Source: Ruminococcus bicirculans (ex Wegman et al. 2014)
Lineage (GTDB): Bacteria; Bacillota; Clostridia; Oscillospirales; Ruminococcaceae
Assembly (NCBI RefSeq): GCF_000723465.1
Contig: NZ_HF545616.1
Span: forward strand, 1,054,001 to 1,118,000
Direction of reading: 5' to 3'
DNA length: 64,000 nucleotides
Part shown: positions 15,026 to 23,969 of the stretch, piece after piece
How positions within the stretch are numbered: the stretch's first letter is position 1
Layout of the letters: the number at the start of each line of letters is the position of its first letter
The notes under the pieces: generated by a model
Told to the model about the DNA's origin: nothing
Databases searched by the model: none
Seen by the model: the letters and a program-made list of their open reading frames with translations, nothing else
Program-made: the position numbers and the translations under genes

Positions 15026-18000
15026 TTACTTGAAGTAAGCTACGCCGCTTTCAAATATCTTCTGATCCTTTTCACCAGGAACGTTCTTTGATACGCAGCA
15101 GCCCTTACGCTCTGAGTGACCCATTTTACCAAGAACACGTCCGTCAGGTGAGGTGATACCCTCGATAGCCTGGAATGATGTGTTAGGGTTGCAATGAATG
15201 TCAAATGTAGGCTCTCCGTCAAAGTCAACATACTGTGTAGCGATCTGTCCGTTTGCAGCAAGCTGTGCGATCTCCTCTGCTGTTGCAACGAAACGTCCCT
15301 CACCGTGTGAGATAGCCACGCTGTGGATATCGCCTACCTCACAGCCTGCAAGCCATGGTGACTTGTTGGAAGCGATCCTTGTGTTTACCATTTTAGACTG
15401 GTGTCTTGCAATGGTGTTGAATGTCAGTGTAGGGGAGTCGTCTCTCATATCTCTTATCTCACCATATGGTACAAGACCAAGCTTGATAAGTGCCTGGAAG
15501 CCGTTGCAGATACCAAGCATAAGACCGTCACGATTTTTCAGCAGGTCATGGATAGCGTCTGTAAGCCTTGGGTTTCTCAGGAATGATACGATGAACTTGC
15601 CTGAACCGTCAGGCTCGTCGCCACCGCTGAATCCGCCTGGGAGCATTACTATCTGTGACTCTTTTATCTTCTTCTCCATTGCGTCAACAGACTCCTTGAT
15701 AGCCTGTTCTGTAAGGTTTCTTACAACGAAGATGTCAGCCTCAGCGCCTGCCTTTTCAAAGGCTCTTGCTGTATCGTATTCGCAGTTTGTGCCAGGGAAT
15801 ACAGGGATAAGCACCTTTGGCTTTGCCACCTTGATAGCAGGTGCGACTCTCTTGTCTGCCTTGTAGCTGTACTTTTCAGGCTTTTCAGCAGGCTCTTTCA
15901 CATGAACAGGATATACAGGTTCAAGCTTGCCCTCCCAAAGTGTCTGGAGCTTGTCAAGGCTTATTGTGTAATTGTCTGACTTTATCTCATAGCTTTCTGT
16001 TGTTTCACCGATAACTCTCTCGTCAGTGTCAACGCCCTCAGCAAGCTCGATAACAAATGCGCCATAGCAAGCTCTGTAAAGTTCTTCTGCTGTGAGCTTG
16101 TCTGTGAACTTAAAGCCTATCTTGTTACCAAATGCCATTTTTGCAACAGCCTCGGATACACCGCCGTAGGATACAGCCCAGCATGAAAGCACCTTGCCCT
16201 CAGCGATAAGCTTTTCTACCTTTTTAAATACTGCCTTAAGTGAATCGAAGTTCACAAGCTTGTTGTCATCATACTCAGGCTTGATAAGAATTACCTTAGA
16301 GCCGGCCTTCTTGAATTCCTGTGAAACTACCTTGTCTGCGTCTGTTACTGATACAGCGAATGAAACAAGTGTAGGTGGAACGTCTATTTCCTCGAATGTA
16401 CCTGACATTGAGTCCTTACCGCCGATAGAACCGCATCCCAGCTCTATCTGTGCCTTGTATGCACCGAGGAGAGCAGACATAGGCTTGCCCCAACGCTCAG
16501 GATCATTCTGTGTTCTCTCGAAATACTCCTGGAATGTGAGCCAGCACTTCTCATATATACCGCCTGTTGCGATGACCTTTGCGATAGACTCAACTACAGC
16601 GCTCATTGCGCCGTGGTATGGGCTTACAGATGAGAGATATGGGTCATAGCCCCAGCCCATAATGGACGTTGTCTTTGTATTGCCGTGAAGAACAGGGAGC
16701 TTTGCAGCCATTGCCTGTGTAGGTGTGTTCTGATATTTACCGCCAAATGGCATAAGAACTGTGTTTGCACCGATTGTTGAGTCAAATCTCTCAATAAGAC
16801 CCTTCTGTGAGCATATGTTGAGGTTTGATATCATAGACTCCCAGCGGTCAGCAGTGTCAGCATCGTTGCTCTCTGCTGCGAAAACAGGAGCAGGGATGGA
16901 AATATCTGTGTGCTTTTCAGCACCGTTTGAGTTAAGAAACTCTCTTGTTAGGTCAACGATAGTGTTGCCGCACCAGTTCATTTTAAGTCTTGGCTCAGCA
17001 GTTACTCTTGCCACCATTGTTGCTTCAAGGTTTTCCTTTGCAGCCTCAGCCATGAACTTTTCAAGGTCGCTCTTTGCGATAACAACAGCCATTCTCTCCT
17101 GTGACTCAGAGATAGCAAGCTCAGTGCCGTCAAGACCGTCATACTTCTTTGTAACAGCGTCAAGGTTGATAGAAAGTCCGTCAGCAAGCTCGCCGATAGC
17201 AACGGAAACTCCGCCTGCACCGAAGTCGTTACAACGCTTTATCATTGAAGTAACTTCAGGATTTCTGAACAAACGCTGAAGCTTTCTTTCCTCAGGTGCG
17301 TTACCCTTCTGTACCTCAGCTCCGCAGTTTTCAAGTGAGTGGAGGTTGTGTGATTTTGAAGAACCTGTTGCTCCGCCGCAGCCGTCACGTCCTGTTCTTC
17401 CGCCAAGGAGGATAACGATATCCTCAGGCTCAGGTCTTTCACGTCTTACGTTCTCAGCAGGAGCAGCACCGATTACAGCACCTATCTCCATTCTCTTCGC
17501 AACATAGCCTGGGTGATATATCTCGTGAACGTGACCGGTAGCAAGACCTATCTGGTTGCCGTATGAAGAATAACCATTTGCCGCACCTACAACTATCTTT
17601 CTCTGTGGAAGCTTACCTGTGATAGTGTCCTCAACAGGAACCAGCGGATTGCCTGCGCCTGTTACTCTCATTGCCTGATATACATATGAACGTCCTGACA
17701 GAGGGTCTCTGATAGCACCGCCGAGGCAAGTTGCCGCACCGCCGAAAGGCTCGATCTCTGTAGGGTGGTTGTGTGTTTCGTTTTTGAACATGAGCAGCCA
17801 GTCCTCAGGATTGCCGTCAACGTCAACCGTTATCTTAACAGAGCAAGCGTTTATCTCCTCACTCTCGTCAAGGTCTTTGAGCAGACCAGCCTTTTTAAGC
17901 TGTTTTGCGCCGATACAAGCAAGATCCATAAGTGTAACAGGCTTGTCAGTTCTGCCTGCATAAAGGTCTTTTCTTGTGTTGATATAGTCTGCAAAGGTAG

Positions 18001-18739
18001 CAGCTATGTAGTCTGAGTCGATAGAAACGTTATCGACGATAGTGGAGAATGTAGTATGGCGGCAGTGGTCAGACCAGTATGTATCTATCATTCTTATCTC
18101 AGTGATAGTAGGATTTCTCTTTTCAACGTTCTTGAAATAATCCTGACAGAACTTGATATCGTCAAAGTCCATTGCAAGACCCAAGTCTGTGAGCATAAAT
18201 TTCAGGTCATCGTCTGTTGAATAGATAAAGCCCTCAACAGTCTTAACTGTGGTAGGGATAGTATACTTGATATCAAGTGTATCGAAGCAATCAAGGGAAG
18301 CTTCTCTTGACTCAACAGGGTTTATCATATAGTGCTTGATCTGGTCAAGCTCTGCTTCTGTGAGTTTGCCAGAAACGATATAAATTCTCGCTGACTTGAT
18401 AGTAGGTCTTTTTCCTCCAGTGAGAAGTGAGATACACTGTGCGCAGGAATCAGCTCTCTGATCAAACTGACCTGGCAGATACTCAACTGCAAAAACAAAC
18501 TCGTCAGCTTTTACAGCAGGCAGGTGATCGTAAGTAACGTCAACAGCAGGCTCAGAGAAAACGACTGGTGCTGCAAGGTCAAAATCCTCTCTTGAAAGAC
18601 CCTCTGCGTCATAGCGGTTTATAACTCTCAGACCTGTAAGGTTTTCAAGTCCCAGAGCTGACTTTATTCCGCCGATAAGTGAATTTGCTTCAACTGCAAA
18701 TTCAGGCTTTTTTTCTACATAAATACGGTAAACAGACAT
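15026..18739 (-). CDS. purL: Phosphoribosylformylglycinamidine synthase, one-chain form
   Basis: Encodes 1,237 residues, the length of the long one-chain PurL of clostridia. It makes FGAM from FGAR, ATP and glutamine, step four of purine synthesis, in the cytoplasm. An N-terminal PurS-like part is followed by two AIRS-type synthase halves (FKNETHNHPTEIEPFGGAAT binds the substrate and ATP), and from about residue 985 a class I glutamine amidotransferase with the catalytic Cys in GICNGFQALIKLG and a His/Glu pair in SHGEGRF. Start ATG 18739 has AAGGAGA upstream. No other pur genes are in the window. It has its own promoter and terminator. Confidence 0.97.
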   Translation of the reverse strand: MSVYRIYVEKKPEFAVEANSLIGGIKSALGLENLTGLRVINRYDAEGLSREDFDLAAPVVFSEPAVDVTYDHLPAVKADEFVFAVEYLPGQFDQRADSCAQCISLLTGGKRPTIKSARIYIVSGKLTEAELDQIKHYMINPVESREASLDCFDTLDIKYTIPTTVKTVEGFIYSTDDDLKFMLTDLGLAMDFDDIKFCQDYFKNVEKRNPTITEIRMIDTYWSDHCRHTTFSTIVDNVSIDSDYIAATFADYINTRKDLYAGRTDKPVTLMDLACIGAKQLKKAGLLKDLDESEEINACSVKITVDVDGNPEDWLLMFKNETHNHPTEIEPFGGAATCLGGAIRDPLSGRSYVYQAMRVTGAGNPLVPVEDTITGKLPQRKIVVGAANGYSSYGNQIGLATGHVHEIYHPGYVAKRMEIGAVIGAAPAENVRRERPEPEDIVILLGGRTGRDGCGGATGSSKSHNLHSLENCGAEVQKGNAPEERKLQRLFRNPEVTSMIKRCNDFGAGGVSVAIGELADGLSINLDAVTKKYDGLDGTELAISESQERMAVVIAKSDLEKFMAEAAKENLEATMVARVTAEPRLKMNWCGNTIVDLTREFLNSNGAEKHTDISIPAPVFAAESNDADTADRWESMISNLNICSQKGLIERFDSTIGANTVLMPFGGKYQNTPTQAMAAKLPVLHGNTKTTSIMGWGYDPYLSSVSPYHGAMSAVVESIAKVIATGGIYEKCWLTFQEYFERTQNDPERWGKPMSALLGAYKAQIELGCGSIGGKDSMSGTFEEIDVPPTLVSFAVSVTDADKVVSQEFKKAGSKVILIKPEYDDNKLVNFDSLKAVFKKVEKLIAEGKVLSCWAVSYGGVSEAVAKMAFGNKIGFKFTDKLTAEELYRACYGAFVIELAEGVDTDERVIGETTESYEIKSDNYTISLDKLQTLWEGKLEPVYPVHVKEPAEKPEKYSYKADKRVAPAIKVAKPKVLIPVFPGTNCEYDTARAFEKAGAEADIFVVRNLTEQAIKESVDAMEKKIKESQIVMLPGGFSGGDEPDGSGKFIVSFLRNPRLTDAIHDLLKNRDGLMLGICNGFQALIKLGLVPYGEIRDMRDDSPTLTFNTIARHQSKMVNTRIASNKSPWLAGCEVGDIHSVAISHGEGRFVATAEEIAQLAANGQIATQYVDFDGEPTFDIHCNPNTSFQAIEGITSPDGRVLGKMGHSERKGCCVSKNVPGEKDQKIFESGVAYFK

Positions 18740-18768
18740 GGCTACATCTCCTTATAATAGTTATTTCT

Positions 18769-18798
18769 ATTATACTACATTTTTCGCATATTTGTCAA
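18769..18798 (-). promoter_or_regulatory. Promoter of purL
   Basis: On the minus strand TTGACA (18798-18793), 18-base spacer, TATAAT (18774-18769), about 30 bases before the start codon. No purine riboswitch-like structure fits in the short leader. Confidence 0.7.
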
Positions 18799-18885
18799 TA
18801 AAATTCTTATTATTCGGCAGGGCATATAATTATGTGTGAATAAGCGTTGGCTCACTTGTTGATTTTTTAGTTCATAAAAGCAGAA

Positions 18886-18910
18886 ATACCGCACCATTAC
18901 AGTGCGGTAT
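18886..18910 (-). terminator. Terminator of the sugar-isomerase-like gene
   Basis: ATACCGCAC pairs with GTGCGGTAT around seven bases; a weak T stretch follows on the minus strand. Confidence 0.65.
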
Positions 18911-18920
18911 CCCTAAAATA

Positions 18921-20408
18921 TTAATCTGCAAACGGATTTTCTGTTGGATAAAGCATACCCTTTGGCTGATTGAAGCCTATGTCTGTCATGCCAAGATATG
19001 TCATAACACTGTGGAGTGCCTTTCCATAGTGACCAAAAGCAACAGCACCGTGGTGAGGATAGTTCTTCTGAACGAGAACATGGCGGTAAAATCTGCCCAT
19101 TTCGTTGATAGCGAAAATTCCGATAGAACCGAATGAACGTGTTGCAACAGGAAGTACCTCGCCCTCAGCAATATATCCTTTGAGCTGTGCGTCAGCCGTT
19201 GACTGGAAGCGGAAGAATGTAATATTTCCGTCAACGATATCGCCCTCAAGAGTACCTCTTGAAATATTAGGCTCGCTGTCTGGCTCAAGATTTCTCTTCA
19301 TGATACGCTGGAACTTCATCTCAGGCTCTTTTACAAGGCATGAAGCCGTGTTTCCGCAGTGGAAGCCCATGAATGTATCCTTATGTGTGTAAGGGAACTT
19401 TCCTGCGATATCATCATTGTATATGTCCGCAGGAACAGTGTTGTTGATGTCAAGGAGCGTAACAGGCTTCTGTGATACACAAACGCCTATGTATTCGCTG
19501 ACAGCACCGTAGATATCTACTTCGCAGGCAACAGGAATGCCTATCTTTGTAAGTCTTGAATTAACATAGCAAGGAACGAAGCCAAACTGCGTCTGGAATG
19601 CAGGCCAGCACTTGTTTGCAAATACAACATATTTTCTTGAGCCTTTGTGAGCTTCTGCCCAGTCAAGAAGGGTAAGCTCATACTGCGCAAGTCTTGGAAG
19701 GATGCCTGCCATTTTATTGCCCTTGCCAAGCTCTGCTTCCATGTCAGCCACAACAGCAGATATTCTCTCGTCGCCGGCATGGGCGTTGAATGACTCAAAA
19801 AGGTCAAGCTCTGAGTTTTCTTCTATCTCGATACCCATATTGTAGAGCTGTCTGATAGGTGCGTTGCAGGCAAGAAAGTCCTGTGGACGTGGTCCGAATG
19901 AGATTATCTTCAGATCCTTAAGACCGAGGATAGCCCTTGCAACTGGAACGAACTCGCTTATCATCTTTGCACACTCGTCAGGTGTACCAACAGGGTACTC
20001 AGGGATATAAGCCTTGATGTTTCTCAGTGCAAGGTTATAGCTTGCGTTGAGCATTCCGCAGTAAGCGTCGCCTCTGTTGTCGATAAGTGCATCACCGCAT
20101 GGTTCTTCAGCAGCCGCAACGAACATAACAGGACCGCCAAACTTCTTTGCTAGAAGTGTTTCTGAGGACTCAGGTCCAAAGTTTCCGAGATATACAACAA
20201 GTGCGTTACAGCCTGCTGTATTTACCTCGTCAAGGGCTTTGAGCATATCATTCTCGTTCTCCACAACTGTAGGACATTCGTAGATATCGCCGTAAGCCTT
20301 TTTGTACTCCTGACAGACCTTGATACGTCTTGATTCTGAAAGCGACATAGGGAAGCAATCTCTTGAAACTGCAACGATGCCAAGTTTCACTTCTGGTATA
20401 TTTTTCAT
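18921..20408 (-). CDS. L-fucose/L-arabinose isomerase-like protein
   Basis: Encodes 495 residues without signal peptide. The N-terminal half (LGIVAVSRDCFPMSLSESRR, VVYLGNFGPESSETLLAK) and the C-terminal half (GFVPCYVNSRLTKIGIPVAC, EVDIYGAVSEYIG, FHCGNTASC) match the L-fucose isomerase-like superfamily, which interconverts aldoses and ketoses with a bound metal ion in the cytoplasm. A Glu followed by Asp (CEVDIYG) is in the place of the metal ligands. No sugar kinase, aldolase or transporter lies nearby, so the substrate cannot be guessed. The start has a GAGGTTGAAAC site, and there is a good promoter of its own. Confidence 0.8.
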   Translation of the reverse strand: MKNIPEVKLGIVAVSRDCFPMSLSESRRIKVCQEYKKAYGDIYECPTVVENENDMLKALDEVNTAGCNALVVYLGNFGPESSETLLAKKFGGPVMFVAAAEEPCGDALIDNRGDAYCGMLNASYNLALRNIKAYIPEYPVGTPDECAKMISEFVPVARAILGLKDLKIISFGPRPQDFLACNAPIRQLYNMGIEIEENSELDLFESFNAHAGDERISAVVADMEAELGKGNKMAGILPRLAQYELTLLDWAEAHKGSRKYVVFANKCWPAFQTQFGFVPCYVNSRLTKIGIPVACEVDIYGAVSEYIGVCVSQKPVTLLDINNTVPADIYNDDIAGKFPYTHKDTFMGFHCGNTASCLVKEPEMKFQRIMKRNLEPDSEPNISRGTLEGDIVDGNITFFRFQSTADAQLKGYIAEGEVLPVATRSFGSIGIFAINEMGRFYRHVLVQKNYPHHGAVAFGHYGKALHSVMTYLGMTDIGFNQPKGMLYPTENPFAD

Positions 20409-20443
20409 GTTTCAACCTCCGATTTTCATTTATTTATGACTTT

Positions 20444-20472
20444 ATTCTAGCATACCTTTGTGCTGTTTTCAA
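20444..20472 (-). promoter_or_regulatory. Promoter of the sugar-isomerase-like gene
   Basis: On the minus strand TTGAAA (20472-20467), 17-base spacer, TAGAAT (20449-20444), about 35 bases upstream of the start codon. Confidence 0.65.
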
Positions 20473-20504
20473 TAGCTTTTTGTGCAAATTTTCGTGAAAT
20501 TTAG

Positions 20505-21263
20505 TTAGCTGCCCAGCATGAAAAAGTGCGTTAGCCCAAGCCACTCTCTCACCCAATATGTGAACAGGTAACGTGGCTCGGTGTAGGCTGAATAAGCGGT
20601 GACATTCTCCACGCCCTGAGCCTTTGCGATAAGGCTTGCACGGTATTGATGAAAACCGTCTGTGACGATAGTCATATCATGGCTCATGCCGAGTTCATCG
20701 AGTATCTTGAGAGAGTTTTGGATATTTTCGTAAGTTGAAGTGGACTTGTCCTCCATTATTATCCTGTCGCTGTCCATGCCTTTTTCTAGCAGATAGTTTT
20801 TCATTGCCAAGGCTTCACTTATTTTCTCATCATCACCCTTGCCACCTGAAACTATACAAAGCGTATCGGGATTGTCGTTCATAGCCATAATTGCAGTGTC
20901 AAGTCGTCTGCGTAACATTCGTGAGGGGCGTTCGCCTTTTACCTGACAGCCAAGCACAACTATAATATTGGCTTTTTCAGGGCGGTTTTCCTGTGCTTTG
21001 TACATAAGTATGGAAAGAATGCCCACATATATTATCCCAGCAAGTATCAATGTGCTTACAAAGATAAGCCCGAATTTACCTGCGCCATGTCCCCATATTT
21101 TTGATAAAATACCGCAGAATTTTGGCCAGTTTGCCGTTATGAGCATTAGTATCACTGAAACGATGATGCCAAGTAGGTTGCCAGAGCATATAACAGGTAA
21201 TGGTACAAGAAACAGAAACAACAGCAAAGTTTCCAGTGCAAGCAATATTATTTTTACGCTCAT
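20505..21263 (-). CDS. YdcF/ElyC-family membrane protein
   Basis: Encodes 252 residues. Two or three hydrophobic helices fill the first 85 residues (IILLALETLLLFLFLVPLPV; FGLIFVSTLILAGIIYVGIL). The DUF218 (YdcF/SanA/ElyC) domain follows: ANIIVVLGCQVKGERPS, MLRRRLDTAI, CIVSGGKGDDE, IIMEDKSTSTYENI and VTDGFHQYR. The family is tied to envelope maintenance and peptidoglycan lipid-carrier use, but the reaction is not settled. ATG 21263 has AAGGAGA upstream and a TATAAT at about 21290. Confidence 0.85.
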   Translation of the reverse strand: MSVKIILLALETLLLFLFLVPLPVICSGNLLGIIVSVILMLITANWPKFCGILSKIWGHGAGKFGLIFVSTLILAGIIYVGILSILMYKAQENRPEKANIIVVLGCQVKGERPSRMLRRRLDTAIMAMNDNPDTLCIVSGGKGDDEKISEALAMKNYLLEKGMDSDRIIMEDKSTSTYENIQNSLKILDELGMSHDMTIVTDGFHQYRASLIAKAQGVENVTAYSAYTEPRYLFTYWVREWLGLTHFFMLGS

Positions 21264-21330
21264 TAGTTATCTCCTTGTCTTTTTTGTACTATTATAACAT
21301 ATAGCTCTTGTGATTACAAGGGCAAAAGAG

Positions 21331-21360
21331 AAAAGCGCTCCGCAGCAGCAGAACGCTTTT
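21331..21360 (-). terminator. Terminator of the first HPr-like gene
   Basis: AAAAGCG pairs with CGCTTTT with an inner partial stem; on the minus strand it follows the HPr-like gene's stop by about 12 bases and is followed by TCTCTTTTGCCC. Confidence 0.6.
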
Positions 21361-21372
21361 ATAAGGAATGAT

Positions 21373-21627
21373 CTAAGTTGAGATCAGATCACCGAATTTT
21401 TCGAGAAAATCACGCTTGTCGTCATATTTAGCTACCAGCGATACAGTTTTCTTTGTGCCAAGACCGAAAATACCCATAAGTGATTTTGGATTGAGTATTT
21501 TTGTTCCTGACTGCACCACCAGATCGTATTTGCAGCTTAAAGCCGCTTCATGCAAAGTTTTGATGTCATTAAGATCGTTTATCCTGATATAAGCTTTGAT
21601 CATGTTCGTGATTATGCCCTTTGGCAT
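21373..21627 (-). CDS. HPr-like protein without the phosphorylated histidine
   Basis: Encodes 84 residues from ATG 21627, chosen because AAAGGAGG lies just upstream. The second half has the HPr core with the regulatory serine segment (NPKSLMGIFGLG, like KSIMGVMSLG of HPr). By alignment on the KYD motif, the place of the active-site His15 is Asn, so it cannot pass phosphate in the sugar phosphotransferase system. Such proteins resemble Crh, which acts in gene control when phosphorylated on Ser46. A second one lies at 22126. Confidence 0.75.
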   Translation of the reverse strand: MPKGIITNMIKAYIRINDLNDIKTLHEAALSCKYDLVVQSGTKILNPKSLMGIFGLGTKKTVSLVAKYDDKRDFLEKFGDLIST

Positions 21628-21739
21628 ATCCTCCTTTCGCAATAATAACCTCTGAAAAACTAAAAAGAACCGAAAATTTCTGAAATTTTCGTTTCTTTTT
21701 ACATTGGCAACAGCAGTTCTATACTTATATGTCACATAT

Positions 21740-22074
21740 CTTAATCCATATATAATTATATGCCAATGTGAACAAATAGTAAACAGATATTGTGTAAAAT
21801 ATTATATACGAAGATATTAATATGATTTTTACTTATTTCATGTTAATTTATTATATAAAATTTGGATAATTAATCATATTTAAACGTTTTAGTTAATGTG
21901 AAACTTATATAAAAACTATAACAAATCAGCTAAAAGTTTTCTTATTACGAAAATCTCAAACGTTTTATATGCGCTTTGAATGAAAATACAACAAAAGTAG
22001 AAAGTGTATATTCGTAAATATATTAAACTATATGATGACATTTTGCAAAAATACGAAATCGTTTAAATTTTGCA
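21740..22074. other. Very AT-rich intergenic region
   Basis: 335 bases between the two HPr-like genes without any credible gene. It is strongly AT-rich and holds repeated AAACGTTTTA-like words at about 21882, 21957 and a variant near 22060. The promoter of the downstream HPr-like gene must be here or just upstream of 21740; a TATAAT-like word (minus strand) is near 21758. Confidence 0.5.
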
Positions 22075-22111
22075 ACAAAAAAAGCACTGAGCTTTTAAAA
22101 CTCAGTGCTTT
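22075..22111 (-). terminator. Terminator of the second HPr-like gene
   Basis: AAAGCACTGAG pairs perfectly with CTCAGTGCTTT; on the minus strand it ends in a run of T. Confidence 0.85.
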
Positions 22112-22125
22112 CGTGATATCAAAGT

Positions 22126-22356
22126 TTAGTCAACAATAAATTCTTTGATCTCGTCAAGGAATTTAGTAGCGTCGTCTGTGTGTGCTACGAGCTGGATAGG
22201 ATTTGAAAGGTCAAGGCTGAAAATACCCATAATTGACTTAGCGTCAACTGCATATCTTCCTGACGCAAGATCCACATCAAAGTCGTACATAGAAACTACG
22301 CTTACAAACTTCTTTACCGCTGCAATGGAATCGAGCATGATTTTTACCTTTGTCAT
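22126..22356 (-). CDS. HPr-like protein without the phosphorylated histidine (second copy)
   Basis: Encodes 76 residues from ATG 22356 after GAAGGAGGA. The core AVDAKSIMGIFSLDLSNPI keeps the HPr regulatory serine region. In the place of SGIHARPA it has LDSIAAVKK, so His15 is Ser. Length and fold fit HPr/Crh. It is not a neighbour of ptsI, and no phosphotransferase genes are seen. I infer a regulatory or structural role rather than phosphate transfer. Confidence 0.8.
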   Translation of the reverse strand: MTKVKIMLDSIAAVKKFVSVVSMYDFDVDLASGRYAVDAKSIMGIFSLDLSNPIQLVAHTDDATKFLDEIKEFIVD

Positions 22357-22437
22357 AAATATTCCTCCTTCAGAATGATCGGTATATCCGATCTTGATTC
22401 CCACATAAATTCTGTAGATCTTTTCTCTACAATTTAT

Positions 22438-22465
22438 ATTATAAACGATTTTTCTGATTTGTCAA
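22438..22465 (-). promoter_or_regulatory. Promoter of the second HPr-like gene
   Basis: On the minus strand TTGACA (22465-22460), 16-base spacer, TATAAT (22443-22438). Confidence 0.75.
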
Positions 22466-22606
22466 TGGATATTTGCAAAAAAAATTAAAATATGGTACAA
22501 TAGTCAAGAGTGATAAAAATCAAAGTTTAGATTTATGCAATATGCACATATATTATTGTGATTTATTGTGCATTATAAACATTTGGCTACTGAAAGGAAA
22601 TCAAAT

Positions 22607-23911
22607 ATGAAAGCCTTTTTCTATACATTCGGCTGCAAGGTAAACCAATATGAAACTGAAAATATAAAGGAAGCAATGCTGTCCGAGGGGTATGAGGTCA
22701 CTGAGGATTATGCTGATGCAGAGGTCTGTGTTGTAAATTCCTGCACTGTTACCGCTCAGTCGGACTCAAAATGCCGACAGCTTATCCACAAGATAAAAAA
22801 AGCCAATCCTGAGTGTCTGATAGTTTTGGCAGGCTGTTTTCCGCAGGCTTTTGAAAAGGAAGCTTCTGCTCTTGACGAGTGCGGTATCATAGTTGGCACA
22901 GGTGCAAAAAAGGAGATACCTGCCCTTATAAAAAAGTATATCACAAGTGGCGAGCGTATTATCAGGATAGTTCCTCGTGAGAGGGGAGAGGCTTTTGAGA
23001 AAATGACAAACTCAGGTGCTGACCAAAAAACTCGTGCGTATATCAAAATTCAAGACGGCTGTGATCAGTATTGCACCTACTGTATTATCCCCACTGCGAG
23101 AGGACACATCTGCTCAAAACCTTTGGAGGATATCGCTCCTGAAGTTCAGCAGCTCGTTGACTCAGGTCATAAGGAGATAATCCTCACGGGCATAAATCTT
23201 TGCTGTTACGGCAGAGACTTCAAAAACGGCACACGGCTCATTGACGCTGTTGAAGCCGCTTGCGGCTGTGATGGCGATTACAGAGTGCGTATCGGCTCTG
23301 TTGAGCCTGAGCTTATTTCAGATGAAGATATTCTGCGAATGTCAAAGCTTGAAAAGCTCTGTCCGCATTTTCATCTTTCCCTGCAAAGTGGCTGTGACGA
23401 AACTTTGAAGCGCATGAATCGCCATTATGATACGGTGGAGTATGCTGAGCTTTGCGAGAAGCTTCGCAGGCATTTTCCAAACTGCGCTATAACCACCGAC
23501 ATAATGGTGGGCTTTCCCCAGGAAACTGACGAGGAATTTGAAAAGTCGCTGGCATTTGCAAAGAAGATATCTTTTGCAGAAACGCATATTTTCCCGTATT
23601 CACGCAGACCTACCACTGTTGCCGACAAAATGAAAGGTCAGCTCGACCGCAAGACCAAGCACAGTCGTGCGGCTCAAATGGCAGATGTATGTAACGAAAC
23701 AAAGGCTTTGTATCTCAAAAGCCTTGTTGGCACAGTGCAAGAGGTTTTATTTGAAAAGGAAACAAGCCCTCAGTGGCATCAGGGTCATGCACCAAATTAT
23801 GTTACTGTGAAAATTCCAAGGGACAGCGAGGACGTTTCTTTGCGCCGACAGCTTTTAAAGATAGAGATAACCTCGTCAGATGGCGAGTTTTGTTACGGAA
23901 AACTTATATGA
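22607..23911 (+). CDS. mtaB: tRNA threonylcarbamoyladenosine methylthiotransferase
   Basis: Encodes 434 residues from ATG 22607 (GAAAGGAAA upstream). It converts t6A37 of tRNAs to ms2t6A with two iron-sulfur clusters. The N-terminal UPF0004 domain holds three cysteines (Cys10 in FGCKVNQYE, Cys46 in VNSCTV, Cys77 in AGCFPQ). The radical SAM motif CDQYCTYC is near residue 146, followed by ILTGINLCCYG and FHLSLQSGCDETL. FGCKVNQYE is the MtaB rather than MiaB form. A short TRAM-like end is present. It stands alone, with a terminator shared with gatB. Confidence 0.93.
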   Translation: MKAFFYTFGCKVNQYETENIKEAMLSEGYEVTEDYADAEVCVVNSCTVTAQSDSKCRQLIHKIKKANPECLIVLAGCFPQAFEKEASALDECGIIVGTGAKKEIPALIKKYITSGERIIRIVPRERGEAFEKMTNSGADQKTRAYIKIQDGCDQYCTYCIIPTARGHICSKPLEDIAPEVQQLVDSGHKEIILTGINLCCYGRDFKNGTRLIDAVEAACGCDGDYRVRIGSVEPELISDEDILRMSKLEKLCPHFHLSLQSGCDETLKRMNRHYDTVEYAELCEKLRRHFPNCAITTDIMVGFPQETDEEFEKSLAFAKKISFAETHIFPYSRRPTTVADKMKGQLDRKTKHSRAAQMADVCNETKALYLKSLVGTVQEVLFEKETSPQWHQGHAPNYVTVKIPRDSEDVSLRRQLLKIEITSSDGEFCYGKLI

Positions 23912-23916
23912 GTACA

Positions 23917-23946
23917 AAAAAGAGGACCGCAAATGCGATCCTCTTT
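23917..23946. terminator. Bidirectional terminator between mtaB and gatB
   Basis: AAAGAGGACCGC pairs with TGCGATCCTCTTT, with A-rich sequence before and T-rich after, between convergent genes. Confidence 0.8.
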
Positions 23947-23969
23947 CGTTATATCAGATTTTTCTGCGC

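Noticed and set aside
15198-15866. Long plus-strand frame opposite purL
   Set aside because: Antisense shadow; purL is full length and matches its family throughout. Same for the other plus-strand frames between 15.2 and 18 kb.
18740-18768. Purine riboswitch in the purL leader
   Set aside because: The leader between promoter and start is only about 30 bases, too short for the aptamer.
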